Of a stretch of 64,000 nucleotides of DNA, positions 38,307-46,939 are shown in pieces. The stretch lies in the NCBI RefSeq assembly GCF_014203235.1, contig NZ_JACHIN010000003.1, positions 239,590 to 303,589 of the forward strand, read 5' to 3'. How positions within the stretch are numbered: position 1 is the stretch's first letter; each line of letters opens with the position of its first letter. A program made the translations under genes and the position numbers. Under the pieces are notes generated by a model. It ran no database searches and had not been told where the DNA came from. It worked only from the letters and a program-made list of their open reading frames with translations. This DNA comes from Nonomuraea endophytica. GTDB taxonomy: Bacteria; Actinomycetota; Actinomycetes; Streptosporangiales; Streptosporangiaceae.

Positions 38307-41300
38307 TTGCGTCGCTGGTTATCAGGGCCGCTCGCCGCCGTGCTGTCCCTCGCCATGGCCGCCCCGGCCCACTCCGCTCAGCCCGACCCGCCCACAACCC
38401 CGCCCGCGCCCCCGGTCACGACGGCGCCCGTCACTGAACCGCCGCCCGCCACACCGGACCGCGAGCCCAGCTATGAGCTGCCCTCGCCGGAGGAGTCCGC
38501 GACCGGCGCGCCGCGACCGGGCGTTCAGCGCATCCAGCCCAGCCCCGCACAGGTCGCCCGCCCCCTGACGCTCGCCTCCGGCGAGCTCTCGGTCGAGGTC
38601 GATCCGGCCTTTCCGCGCGTGCTCGGCTACACCGACCGCGCCACCGGGGCACGACTGGGCGGCAGTACGGCGGTGCCCGCCGTCGTCCTGAACGGCCGGC
38701 CGTACCCGGTGACGGCGGCCCTCACCGGCACGGACGGGAAGTCGGCCCGCTACCGGCTGACCTTCGCCGGCCTGGACGGCGTCGGGCTCGACGCGGCGAT
38801 CAGCGTGAAACGGCGGGTGGCGACCTTCGCCGTCGAGGCCGTGCGCGACACCCCGGCCTTCCGCGTGGGCACGATCGACCTGCCCGGCCACGACCTGGTG
38901 TCGGTGGGAGGCGACCAGCCGGGCGCGGCGACGGCGTTCACCCGCCTGGACCCCAACTCGACGCGGACGGCGGACGTGTTCGCCAAGGTCACGGAGCCGG
39001 AGGCGGAGCCGATCGGCGCGACCTACGGCATCGTCAACACCGACCGGCTGGCCGCCGCCGTCGAGACCAACTCCGTTTACGACCAGCCCGCCGGCGCCAC
39101 CGACAAGGACGCCGCCCGCCTGTGGCACCAGGCCCGCATGGGGGCCGACGGCGTGGTCAGGGTGGGCGTGTGGAGCGGGCAGTGGACCTACCGGGCGGCC
39201 GGCGCGCCGTTCACCGAGGAACTGCCCTGGGCGAAGGTCGTCGTGACGCCGGACGCCAACGGCGACGGCACGCTCGACTGGCAGGACGGCGCGATCGCCT
39301 TCCGCGACATCGCCGTCACCCCGCCCGGCGCGGGCGAGACGAGCCGGCGCGTGGTGACGCACATCCCGTTCAACTTCAGCAGCCAGGCCACGCACCCGTT
39401 CCTGCGCACGCTGGACGACGTCAAACGCATCGCGCTGGCCACCGACGGGCTGGGCCAGCTCGCCCTCCTGAAGGGCTACCAGTCGGAGGGCCACGACTCC
39501 GCCCACCCGGACTACGGCGGCAACTACAACACCCGCGCCGGCGGCCTCAAGGACCTCAACACCCTGCTGAAGACCGGCAAGCGGTGGAACGCCGGCTTCG
39601 GCGTCCACGTCAACGCCACCGAGTCCTACCCGGAGGCGAAGACGTTCAGCGAGACGCTGGTGGACAAGAACGTCAAAGGCTGGAACTGGCTCGACCAGTC
39701 CTACCGCATCGACCAGCGCCGCGACCTGACCGCCGGAACCCTCGCCGAGCGCTTCCGGCGGCTGCGCGAGGAGACCGACCGCAACCTGTCGGTCCTGTAC
39801 GTGGACGTCTTCCGGCCGTTCGGCTGGGTCGCCGACCGCACGCTGGCCGAACTGCGCCGCCAGGGCTGGCAGGTGACGACGGAGTGGTCGGACAAGCTGG
39901 AACGCTCGTCCCTGTGGGCCCACTGGGCCAACGACCTCAACTACGGCGGCGTCACCAACAAGGGCCTGAACTCCCAGATCATCCGCTTCATCCGCAACCA
40001 CCAGAAGGACGTCTGGAACGCCCACCCCATCCTCGGCAACGCCCGCATCGTCGAGTTCGAGGGCTGGACGGCCGAGAACAACTGGAACGCCTTCTACCGC
40101 AACGTCTGGGAGCACAACCTGCCGGTCAAGTTCCTGCAGCGGCAGCCGATCACGAAGTGGACAGCCGAGGAGATCCGCTTCGCGAACGGCGTGCGCGGCA
40201 CCTTCACGGACGGCAGGCGCGAACTGTTCGTGCACGACCGCAAGGTCCTCGACGGAACCGCCTACCTGCTGCCGTGGGAGGGCAGGTCCTACCACTACAA
40301 CCCGGCGGGCGGCCGGACGACCTGGGCGGCCGACCGGCCGATGAAGATCTACCGGCTCACCCCGCAGGGCCGGGTCGCCGAGGGCACGCTCACCCCGTAC
40401 GGCGGCATGATCACGATCACCGCCGAGCCCGGCGTGCCGTACGTGCTCTATCCCGGCGATCCGCCCAGGCAGCCCGAGCCCGAGTGGGGCGAGGGCAGCG
40501 GCCTGCGCGACCCGGGCTTCAACGGCGAGCGCGCCTGGACCACGACGGGCCCGGTGAGCCTGCGCGTCAACGACCTCGGCCAGCGCCACGCCCACCTCGG
40601 CGGCGGCGCGCCGGCCGCGCTGGAGCAGCGCGTCACCGGCCTGCGTCCCGGCCGCCGCTACGCGGCCGAGGCGTTCGTGGAGATCGAACCGGGCCGCACC
40701 CGCGCCGTGACCCTGGAGATCGGCGCGCGGGAGGTCCGGCTGGACAGGTCCACGGCCAAGAACCACATCGCCTCCGACGAGAAGCGCGACACCTACTTCC
40801 AGCGCGTGCGGGTGCGCTTCACCGCCCCGGCCGGTCCGGTCACGCTGCGGATCGCGGCGGCCGACGGGGAGGGGGCCGTGCGGGTGGACGACGCCCGCGT
40901 GGTCCCGACGACCGCGGGACAGGACGGCTTCGAGGCGCCGGAGGCGGGCTGGGGCCCGTTCGTCAAGGGCGACGCGGGCGGCTCCTTCGACGCCCGCACC
41001 CACCTGGCGCAGCGGCGCGAGCCGTACACGCAGAAGGGGTGGAACGGCAAGGCGGTCGACGACGTGCTGGCCGGAGAGTGGTCGCTGAAGGTCCACGAGG
41101 AACGGCAGGGCCTGGTCTACCGGACGGTCCCGCAGACGGCCCGGTTCGTGAACGGCCACGCCTACGAGGTCTCCTTCGCCTACCAGAACGCCCTGGCCGA
41201 CGCCTATACCTGGGTGACCGGCTATGACAAGGGCGGCAGAAGCGTCGAGACCCGGAGCACCCCGATCCCCGAGCAGCGCTCCACCACCCGCTTCACCGAA

Positions 41301-42188
41301 CGGGTCGTGGCCGGGTGCGGCGACGCCTGGGTGGGCCTGCGCTCGCTGCGCGCCGAGCAGCCGGGCGCCGACTTCATCCTCGACGACTTCACCGTCAAGG
41401 ACCTCGGACCCGTCGCCGAGCCCGCCGCCTGCGCCACGCTGGAGGTCAGGTCCGCCTCGCCGAGCGTGGAACAGGGCGTCGCCAACGAGGTCACCACCGT
41501 CTTCACCAACCTGGAGGACGCGGCGGCCCGCGACGTCGAGGTACGCCTCACCGCGCCGCCCGGCTGGACCGTCGAAGGCGAGGGGCGCGGCGACGTCGAG
41601 CCGGGCGCGGCGCTCACCACTGTGTGGAAGGTCACCCCGCCCGCCGACGCCGCCCACGACAGCTACGAGCTGAAGGCGGCCGCCGCGTACGCGGGCAAGA
41701 GTGTGCAGGGCCTCGCGGTCGTCAGGACGCTCCCGCCGCCGCCCACGGCCGACGCCTACGCCAGCGACCTGGAGTGGGTGGCCGCCGGCAACGGCTGGGG
41801 GCCGGCCGAGCGTGACCGGTCCAACGGCGACAAGGCCCAGGGCGACGGCTCGCCGCTCACCGTCGGCGGCCGGGTCTTCGCCAAGGGCCTCGGGACGCAC
41901 GCGCCCGCCAGGATCCGCTACTACCTGGGCGGACGCTGCGCCGCCTTCGCCGCCGTCGTCGGCGTCGACGACTCCCAGGCCGCGCCGCGCGGCTCGGTCA
42001 GCTTCACCGTGCTGGCCGACGGGGTCGTCAAGGCCGGGACGCCGGTCCTGCGCGGGCCCGATCCGGCCCACGAGCTGAGCGCCGACGTACGCGGCGCGCG
42101 GTTCGTGGAACTCGTCGCCGGAGACGGCGGCGACGGGGTCGGCAACGACCACGCGGACTGGGGCGATGCCCGCTTCCGGTGCGGATGA
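38307..42188 (+). CDS. secreted GH101 endo-alpha-N-acetylgalactosaminidase, copy 2
   Basis: Paralogue of copy 1, 1293 residues from the TTG at 38307. This start is preferred because AAGGAG lies 5-6 nt upstream and it gives a clean signal peptide (MRRWLSGPLAAVLSLAMAAP, cut after AHSA); the frame is open from 38250 with ATGs at 38262 and 38280. The same domains follow: Pro/Thr linker, GH101 catalytic region with candidate nucleophile Asp500 (LYVDV) and acid/base Glu526 (VTTEWSD), two binding domains, NEW3, NPCBM. All GH101 hallmarks of copy 1 are retained, so both are probably active; different linkers and binding domains suggest different substrate presentation. Confidence 0.9.
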   Translation: MRRWLSGPLAAVLSLAMAAPAHSAQPDPPTTPPAPPVTTAPVTEPPPATPDREPSYELPSPEESATGAPRPGVQRIQPSPAQVARPLTLASGELSVEVDPAFPRVLGYTDRATGARLGGSTAVPAVVLNGRPYPVTAALTGTDGKSARYRLTFAGLDGVGLDAAISVKRRVATFAVEAVRDTPAFRVGTIDLPGHDLVSVGGDQPGAATAFTRLDPNSTRTADVFAKVTEPEAEPIGATYGIVNTDRLAAAVETNSVYDQPAGATDKDAARLWHQARMGADGVVRVGVWSGQWTYRAAGAPFTEELPWAKVVVTPDANGDGTLDWQDGAIAFRDIAVTPPGAGETSRRVVTHIPFNFSSQATHPFLRTLDDVKRIALATDGLGQLALLKGYQSEGHDSAHPDYGGNYNTRAGGLKDLNTLLKTGKRWNAGFGVHVNATESYPEAKTFSETLVDKNVKGWNWLDQSYRIDQRRDLTAGTLAERFRRLREETDRNLSVLYVDVFRPFGWVADRTLAELRRQGWQVTTEWSDKLERSSLWAHWANDLNYGGVTNKGLNSQIIRFIRNHQKDVWNAHPILGNARIVEFEGWTAENNWNAFYRNVWEHNLPVKFLQRQPITKWTAEEIRFANGVRGTFTDGRRELFVHDRKVLDGTAYLLPWEGRSYHYNPAGGRTTWAADRPMKIYRLTPQGRVAEGTLTPYGGMITITAEPGVPYVLYPGDPPRQPEPEWGEGSGLRDPGFNGERAWTTTGPVSLRVNDLGQRHAHLGGGAPAALEQRVTGLRPGRRYAAEAFVEIEPGRTRAVTLEIGAREVRLDRSTAKNHIASDEKRDTYFQRVRVRFTAPAGPVTLRIAAADGEGAVRVDDARVVPTTAGQDGFEAPEAGWGPFVKGDAGGSFDARTHLAQRREPYTQKGWNGKAVDDVLAGEWSLKVHEERQGLVYRTVPQTARFVNGHAYEVSFAYQNALADAYTWVTGYDKGGRSVETRSTPIPEQRSTTRFTERVVAGCGDAWVGLRSLRAEQPGADFILDDFTVKDLGPVAEPAACATLEVRSASPSVEQGVANEVTTVFTNLEDAAARDVEVRLTAPPGWTVEGEGRGDVEPGAALTTVWKVTPPADAAHDSYELKAAAAYAGKSVQGLAVVRTLPPPPTADAYASDLEWVAAGNGWGPAERDRSNGDKAQGDGSPLTVGGRVFAKGLGTHAPARIRYYLGGRCAAFAAVVGVDDSQAAPRGSVSFTVLADGVVKAGTPVLRGPDPAHELSADVRGARFVELVAGDGGDGVGNDHADWGDARFRCG

Positions 42189-42244
42189 GGAAGGATTTTG
42201 CCTTAGCCGACCCTTATCCAGCCCGTGATCGGATGTCCTGCGAG

Positions 42245-42250
42245 TACTGT
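42245..42250 (+). promoter_or_regulatory. candidate -10 for the mauE-dsbA-lgt group
   Basis: TACTGT in the 97-bp gap after GH101 copy 2. Initiation about 7 nt downstream would leave a short leader containing AAGGAG at 42274-42279, which supports the GTG at 42286 as the first start codon. Confidence 0.35.
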
Positions 42251-42285
42251 GCGCTGTCGCAGGCGAAGACATGAAGGAGATCACC

Positions 42286-42801
42286 GTGGCCGCGTCGTCA
42301 TCGTCACGCAACGTCAGATCGGCGATACCCTGGGTCACGACCGTCGCCCGCTTGGTCCTGGGCGTGGTGCTGATCGTGGCCGGGGGGCTGAAGATCGGCA
42401 ACCCGTCCGACTCGGTGGTGGCGGTCAAGGCGTACCAGCTGCTGCCCGAGTCGCTGGCCACCATCGTGGGCTACGCGCTGCCGATCGTGGAGATCATCAT
42501 CGGCATCCTGCTCGTGATCGGCCTGATGACCAGGGTGGTGGCGGTGGTCGGGGCACTGCTCATGCTCGCCTTCGTCTTCGGCATCGCCTGGGCGTGGGCG
42601 AAGGGCTACAAGATCGATTGCGGCTGTTTCGGGGGCGGTGGCGAGCTCAAGAAGGGCCAGGAGCCGACGTACCTGCTCGACATCCTGCGGGATTTCGGGC
42701 TGGTGGTGCTCGGCGTCTGGGCCGCGCGTTTCCCGCCGGGGCGTTTCGCCCTCGACGGAGCCCTCGGACTGCACACGGTGGATGACAAGGAGAACGACTG
42801 A
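42286..42801 (+). CDS. MauE/DoxX-like membrane protein
   Basis: Membrane protein of 171 residues with four hydrophobic helices and the MauE signature DCGCFGG near 108-114, a vicinal Cys pair expected to handle disulfides or electrons. GTG 42286 is the preferred start (AAGGAG, 6-nt spacing); ATG 42271 would add five residues but places the ribosome-binding site inside the gene. Its stop overlaps the ATG of the DsbA-like gene by one base, so the two probably work as a redox pair: MauE re-oxidising the exported thioredoxin-fold protein. Confidence 0.82.
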   Translation: MAASSSSRNVRSAIPWVTTVARLVLGVVLIVAGGLKIGNPSDSVVAVKAYQLLPESLATIVGYALPIVEIIIGILLVIGLMTRVVAVVGALLMLAFVFGIAWAWAKGYKIDCGCFGGGGELKKGQEPTYLLDILRDFGLVVLGVWAARFPPGRFALDGALGLHTVDDKEND

Positions 42802-43553
42802 TGGGCAAGGGCGACCGCGAGAAGTCGGCGCGCGACCGGATCAAGGAGCAGCAGGCCGCCGATCGCAAGCGGGAGCAGCGCCGGCGGATCATCACCTACA
42901 CCACGGCTGGCGTCGTGGCGGTGGCCGCGCTGGGCGCCGGGATCCTCTGGAACATGAACCGCTCCAAGTCGGAGGAGGCGGGCGCCAACCTCGCGCCGAT
43001 CACCGTCGTGGCCGACGCGGGCGTCACGATGGGCAACGCCGGGGTCAGCAAGCCGGTGATCGACATCTACGAGGACTTCCAGTGCCCGGCCTGCAAGGAG
43101 CTGGAGCGGGTCAGCGGGTCCACGTTCAAGAACCTCGCCGCCGAAGGCAAGGCCAAGGTGGTCTACCACCCCATCACGATCTTCAGCGAGGAGCCGACGC
43201 GCGGCAACTCCATCCGCGCCGGGGCCGCCGCCCGCTGCGTGAAGGACGGCAAGCAGTGGATGGCCTTCCACGACACCCTCTTCGAGAAGCAGCCGAGCGA
43301 GACCGTCGAGGGCTTCAAGATCGACCAGCTGGTCGGGTGGGGCAAGGACGTCGGCGTCACCGCGCCCGACTTCGAGCAGTGCGTGACCAAGCAGCAGCAC
43401 GCCGCCGTCCAGCAGAGCTACAGCGACAAGGTCAACAAGGAGCAAAACCTGACCGGCACGCCCACGGTCAAGCTCAACGGCGTCGAGATGGACAACGAGG
43501 TCCTCTTCCGCCCGTCGGAGCTGCGCGAGGCCGTCCTCAACGCAGCCAAGTAG
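42801..43553 (+). CDS. membrane-anchored DsbA-like thioredoxin-fold protein
   Basis: Protein of 250 residues: basic cytosolic N-terminus (1-30), one membrane helix (about 32-50), then an extracytoplasmic DsbA/thioredoxin domain with CPAC at 95-98 (DFQCPACKE), a cis-Pro region GTPTVKLNG and helical insert. It should oxidise or isomerise disulfides in secreted proteins. It is coupled to the MauE gene and followed 27 bp later by lgt. Confidence 0.9.
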   Translation: MGKGDREKSARDRIKEQQAADRKREQRRRIITYTTAGVVAVAALGAGILWNMNRSKSEEAGANLAPITVVADAGVTMGNAGVSKPVIDIYEDFQCPACKELERVSGSTFKNLAAEGKAKVVYHPITIFSEEPTRGNSIRAGAAARCVKDGKQWMAFHDTLFEKQPSETVEGFKIDQLVGWGKDVGVTAPDFEQCVTKQQHAAVQQSYSDKVNKEQNLTGTPTVKLNGVEMDNEVLFRPSELREAVLNAAK

Positions 43554-43580
43554 CCCGCCGGTCCGCTACCCTCACCTGAC

Positions 43581-44798
43581 ATGCCCCTTGTTGCCTCGAT
43601 TCCCAGCCCTCCCCAAGGGGTCTGGTATCTCGGCCCGATTCCTATCCGGGCCTACGCACTCTGCATCGTGCTCGGCGTCATCATCGCCGTCTGGATGAGC
43701 GAGCGCCGCTGGCGCGCCCGTGGCGGCGCGCCAGGCACCATGATCGACATCGCCGTGCCCGCGGTGATCTTCGGTCTCATCGGTGGCCGGCTCTACCACG
43801 TCATCACCGACTGGCAGCTCTACTTCGGCCCCGAAGCCCCCAACGAGCCATATGAGGCCCTGTTCATCTGGAACGGCGGGCTGGGAATCTGGGGCGCGGT
43901 CGCGCTGGGCGGCGTCGGCGTCTGGCTGACCTGCCGCAAACGCGGCATCTCACTGTCGGCCGTCGCCGACACGGTCGCGCCGGGCATCGCCATCGGCCAG
44001 GCGATCGGCCGCTGGGGCAACTGGTTCAACCAGGAGCTCTACGGCGGGCCGACCGATCTCCCGTGGGGGCTGGAGATCGACATCAACAAGGACGGCACGG
44101 TAGACGGCCTCTACCACCCGACCTTCCTGTACGAGTCCATCTGGAACCTCATCCTCGCCTTCGTCCTCATCTGGGCGGGCAAACGCTTCACGCTGCGGCA
44201 CGGGCGGCTGTTCGCGCTCTACGTGGCCGGCTACACCCTCGGGCGCTTCTGGATCGAGGGGCTGCGCATCGACCCCGTCGGCGGCGTGGACCACGCGGTG
44301 ACGTTCCTGAGCCTGCGCATCAACCAGTGGACCGCGCTCGTGCTGTTCGTCGCGGCGCTCGCCTTCTTCTTCCTGACGCGCGGCAAGGACACCGTGGAGT
44401 ACGTGCTGCCGCGCGACGGCTCCGGGCCGCCGGGGGAGGGGGAGTCGGCCGACCCGGCCCACGCGGCCGACCAGGCGGACGAGTCCGACACCGTCCGGGA
44501 AGCGGACACCGCGGAGAAGACAGCGGAGGACGCGGAAGACGGCGAACCCGCCAAGGCCGAAGCCTCCGCCGACGAGCCCGCCGCCGACGAGCCCGCGAAG
44601 ACCGACGAGGCCGTGAAGATTGACGAGCCCGCGAAGCCTGCCGAGACGACCGCGAAGGCCGACGAGGCCGCGAAGCCCGCTGAGACCGATGTGCCCGTCG
44701 CGAAGACCGACGAGCCGGTCAAGGACGACGCCGTCAAGGACGACGCGGTCAAGGACGACGCGGAAGCCGTACGGGAAGAGGAAAAGAACCCGCGATGA
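43581..44798 (+). CDS. lgt: prolipoprotein diacylglyceryl transferase with long charged tail
   Basis: Membrane enzyme of 405 residues transferring diacylglycerol to lipobox Cys. The core (1-275) has about seven helices, the Lgt signature GRWGNWFNQELYGGPTDLPW and the essential-Arg region YTLGRFWIEGLRID. The remaining 130 residues are a disordered Ala/Glu/Asp/Lys/Pro tail with imperfect repeats (DEPAK, DEAAK, then KDDAV three times). The tail is absent from E. coli Lgt but similar tails occur in other actinobacteria. TACCCT lies 8 nt before the ATG. The VIT gene starts inside the last codons (ATGA). Confidence 0.95.
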   Translation: MPLVASIPSPPQGVWYLGPIPIRAYALCIVLGVIIAVWMSERRWRARGGAPGTMIDIAVPAVIFGLIGGRLYHVITDWQLYFGPEAPNEPYEALFIWNGGLGIWGAVALGGVGVWLTCRKRGISLSAVADTVAPGIAIGQAIGRWGNWFNQELYGGPTDLPWGLEIDINKDGTVDGLYHPTFLYESIWNLILAFVLIWAGKRFTLRHGRLFALYVAGYTLGRFWIEGLRIDPVGGVDHAVTFLSLRINQWTALVLFVAALAFFFLTRGKDTVEYVLPRDGSGPPGEGESADPAHAADQADESDTVREADTAEKTAEDAEDGEPAKAEASADEPAADEPAKTDEAVKIDEPAKPAETTAKADEAAKPAETDVPVAKTDEPVKDDAVKDDAVKDDAEAVREEEKNPR

Positions 44799-45499
44799 AT
44801 GATCGCGCGGAGCAGCACCACCAGCATCGCGACGTCACCGGCGGCTGGCTTCGGCCGTCGGTGTTCGGGGCGATGGACGGGCTGGTGTCGAACTTCGCGC
44901 TCATCGCCGGTGTCGCGGGCGGCACCGACGACACCAAGGTGATCGCCCTGGCCGGTGTCGCGGGCCTGGCGGCCGGGGCGTTCTCGATGGCCGGCGGCGA
45001 ATACGTGTCGGTGGCCAGCCAGCGCGAGCTGGCCCTCGCCGAGATCGCCGTCGAGCGGCGCGAGCTCGACCGCCACCCCGCCGCCGAGCTGAAGGAGCTC
45101 GCCGACGACTTCGTGGCCAAGGGCGTCGCGCCCGACCTGGCCGCCGAAGTGGCCAGGCAGATCTCGGCCAACCCCGAGCGCGCCCTGGAAGTGCACGCCC
45201 AGAACGAGCTGGGCATCGGGCCCAAGGACCTGCCCTCGCCCAAGGTGGCCGCGCTGTCGTCGTTCGCCTCCTTCTCGGTGGGGGCCGTGCTGCCGCTGCT
45301 GCCGTACCTGTTCGGGGTGACCGGCCTGACGCTGTCGGCGCTGCTGTCGTGTGTGGCGTTGTTCGGGGCGGGCGCGCTCGTCTCGGCCGTGACCGCCCGC
45401 AGCTGGTGGTACTCGGGCCTGCGCCAGCTCGTCGTGGGCGCGGTGGCGGCCGGGCTGACCTTCGCGCTCGGCAACCTGATCGGAGGAACGGGGCTGTGA
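44795..45499 (+). CDS. VIT1/CCC1 family Fe(II)/Mn(II) transporter
   Basis: Membrane protein of 234 residues. The first helix carries the conserved VFGAMDGLVSNFALIAGVAGG, the second AGLAAGAFSMAGGEYVSVASQRE, followed by the cytosolic three-helix metal-binding domain rich in Glu (about 70-145) and three more helices ending ALGNLIGGTGL. It is likely to export or sequester iron/manganese. Coupled to lgt by an ATGA overlap and to the next gene by GTGA. Confidence 0.92.
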   Translation: MNDRAEQHHQHRDVTGGWLRPSVFGAMDGLVSNFALIAGVAGGTDDTKVIALAGVAGLAAGAFSMAGGEYVSVASQRELALAEIAVERRELDRHPAAELKELADDFVAKGVAPDLAAEVARQISANPERALEVHAQNELGIGPKDLPSPKVAALSSFASFSVGAVLPLLPYLFGVTGLTLSALLSCVALFGAGALVSAVTARSWWYSGLRQLVVGAVAAGLTFALGNLIGGTGL

Positions 45500-46317
45500 G
45501 GAGCAGCAGCAGGAAGCGGCGGCGTACCCGTACCCCGAAGTCCGACTGGCAGCTGCCGCTGCTCAGCGACATGGGCCTGCGGCCCGAGCAGCAACGCCTG
45601 CTCGTGATCATCGCATCGGCGCTCGGCGTCGTGGTCCTGGCCGTGGGGCTGGTGGCCGTCGTCGGCTCGATGGGCACCGGCTACCTGCCCGACCGCGCGG
45701 CCACCGCCGCGGCCGGCGGGCCCGGCACCGCCCGGCCGGACTCCTTCCACGGCTGGAGCTCGCCCAAGCTGTTCGAGCCGATCAACGAGCGGGCCAAGGA
45801 CGCCAAGCCGCTCACCGAGAAGGAACTGTTCGCCGGAAAGACGCTGGCCGACGAGAAGAAGCTCACGCTCAAGCTGGTCGCGCAGGAGCTCGGCGCCGAC
45901 TGCGCGGCCGTGCTGTGGGGCCCGGACCTGGTCGAGAAGGCCGCCGACGGCGAGTGCACGCAGGCCGCCCGCGCCCTCTACACCAGCTCGGACGGCCGTT
46001 ACGTCGCCCAGTACACCCTGCTCAACCTGCGCGACGCCAAGGCGGCCGACGAACTGGTAGCCGAGCTCAAGGCGGGCTACCGGGGCGGCTGGACGCACGC
46101 CCTGCAGAGCGAGAAGGCGTCCTTCCCCGCCGGCGGCTACACCGAGGGCGGCGCGTACGCGCTCGGCCACTACCTGGGCGTGGTCTGGATCGGCCGCGCC
46201 GACGGCGCCGAGCCGGCGCCCAAGGACGACTTCGTCTCCGTCACCCTCACCCTGCGCGGAGCGGAGAAGGCCGTCTATCGCCGCGTCGTCGCGATCACCG
46301 GGCAGCAGCCCTCGTGA
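45496..46317 (+). CDS. membrane-anchored protein of unknown function, paralogue of the next gene
   Basis: Protein of 273 residues: a very basic N-terminus (SSSRKRRRTRTPKSDW), one membrane helix (about 38-60), then an extracytoplasmic domain with two Cys (GADCAAVLWG and GECTQAARALY) that could form a disulfide, and LLNLRDAKAADELVAELK. The next gene repeats this layout. I recognise no family. The GTG start overlaps the VIT gene by 4 bp. Confidence 0.75.
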   Translation: MRSSSRKRRRTRTPKSDWQLPLLSDMGLRPEQQRLLVIIASALGVVVLAVGLVAVVGSMGTGYLPDRAATAAAGGPGTARPDSFHGWSSPKLFEPINERAKDAKPLTEKELFAGKTLADEKKLTLKLVAQELGADCAAVLWGPDLVEKAADGECTQAARALYTSSDGRYVAQYTLLNLRDAKAADELVAELKAGYRGGWTHALQSEKASFPAGGYTEGGAYALGHYLGVVWIGRADGAEPAPKDDFVSVTLTLRGAEKAVYRRVVAITGQQPS

Positions 46318-46342
46318 CCCACCGTCCCGCCGGAGTTCGCCG

Positions 46343-46939
46343 ATGATTCCCGCTCGCGTGGCGGTCCCCGTGGCCGTGCTGATCGTGCTCGCCGCCGCCC
46401 TGGCCGCCTGGTTCCTCACCCGTGGCGGCCCCGTCCGGCCCGCGACCTTCCGCGGCGAGCCCACCTCGGCCATGTACGCCGCCATCGACTCCCGCCAGAG
46501 CGACGCCGCCCCGCTGACCACCGAAGAGGTCTTCACCCCGGCCACCGCGAAGCTGGGCGAGCTGACCAGGGGCGCGGCCGAGCAGCTCGACGACTGCGCC
46601 GACGCCCTGGCAGGCCCGGAGGCCGCCGGCTGCTCGCAGGCCCTGCGCGCCACCTACACCGGCCCGGCGGTCAACGGCCAGTTCGTCATCTTCAACCTGC
46701 CCGACGGCCGCGCCGCCGACGCCCTGGTGTCGGCGCTGGGCAAGGAGGGCTTCCTGGAGCAGGCGGTCGACTTCGACATCGCCCGCAGCTGGGCGCAAGC
46801 TCGGGCGCTCGGCCATTACGTGACCGTCAGCTGGGTGGGCCCGGCCGCCGAGGGCGCCAGGGTGGACCTCACCCAGTCACAGGTGGCCCTGGACACCCTC
46901 GCGCGCGTCGTGCAGTCCCGGGTCGTCAAGGCCGTCTGA
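46343..46939 (+). CDS. membrane-anchored protein of unknown function, paralogue of the preceding gene
   Basis: Protein of 198 residues: signal-anchor helix (about 5-25), then a domain with the same pattern as the gene before it: LDDCADALAG, then GCSQALRATYTG and FNLPDGRAADALVSALG. The paired Cys are conserved. It lacks the basic cytosolic head of its neighbour. Its 3' end overlaps the convergent polyamine-synthase-like gene by 63 bp, an unusually long overlap, so that gene's annotated end or this one's could be functionally dispensable. Confidence 0.72.
   Translation: MIPARVAVPVAVLIVLAAALAAWFLTRGGPVRPATFRGEPTSAMYAAIDSRQSDAAPLTTEEVFTPATAKLGELTRGAAEQLDDCADALAGPEAAGCSQALRATYTGPAVNGQFVIFNLPDGRAADALVSALGKEGFLEQAVDFDIARSWAQARALGHYVTVSWVGPAAEGARVDLTQSQVALDTLARVVQSRVVKAV

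Larger units (their letters stand above)
33735..42188 (+). repeat. tandem duplication: two GH101 genes flanking a regulator
   Basis: The two arms, 33735-37379 and 38565-42188, encode proteins that align from the first domain after the linker to the last residue, with long identical stretches (for example the region around 34370 and 39190). They lie in the same orientation 4.8 kb apart, with one AraC gene between. Divergence is concentrated in the signal/linker and in the second carbohydrate-binding domain. Confidence 0.85.

Noticed and set aside
38322..42464. A 1380-codon open frame antisense to the second GH101 gene, and similar long antisense frames opposite gltB (48654-52661), GH101 copy 1 (34944-37343) and the ABC genes (25702-27603)
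   Set aside because: The sense strand carries convincing conserved enzymes. In DNA of this GC content stop codons are rare in the antisense frame, and the translated antisense products are Gly/Arg/Val/His-rich without family motifs.
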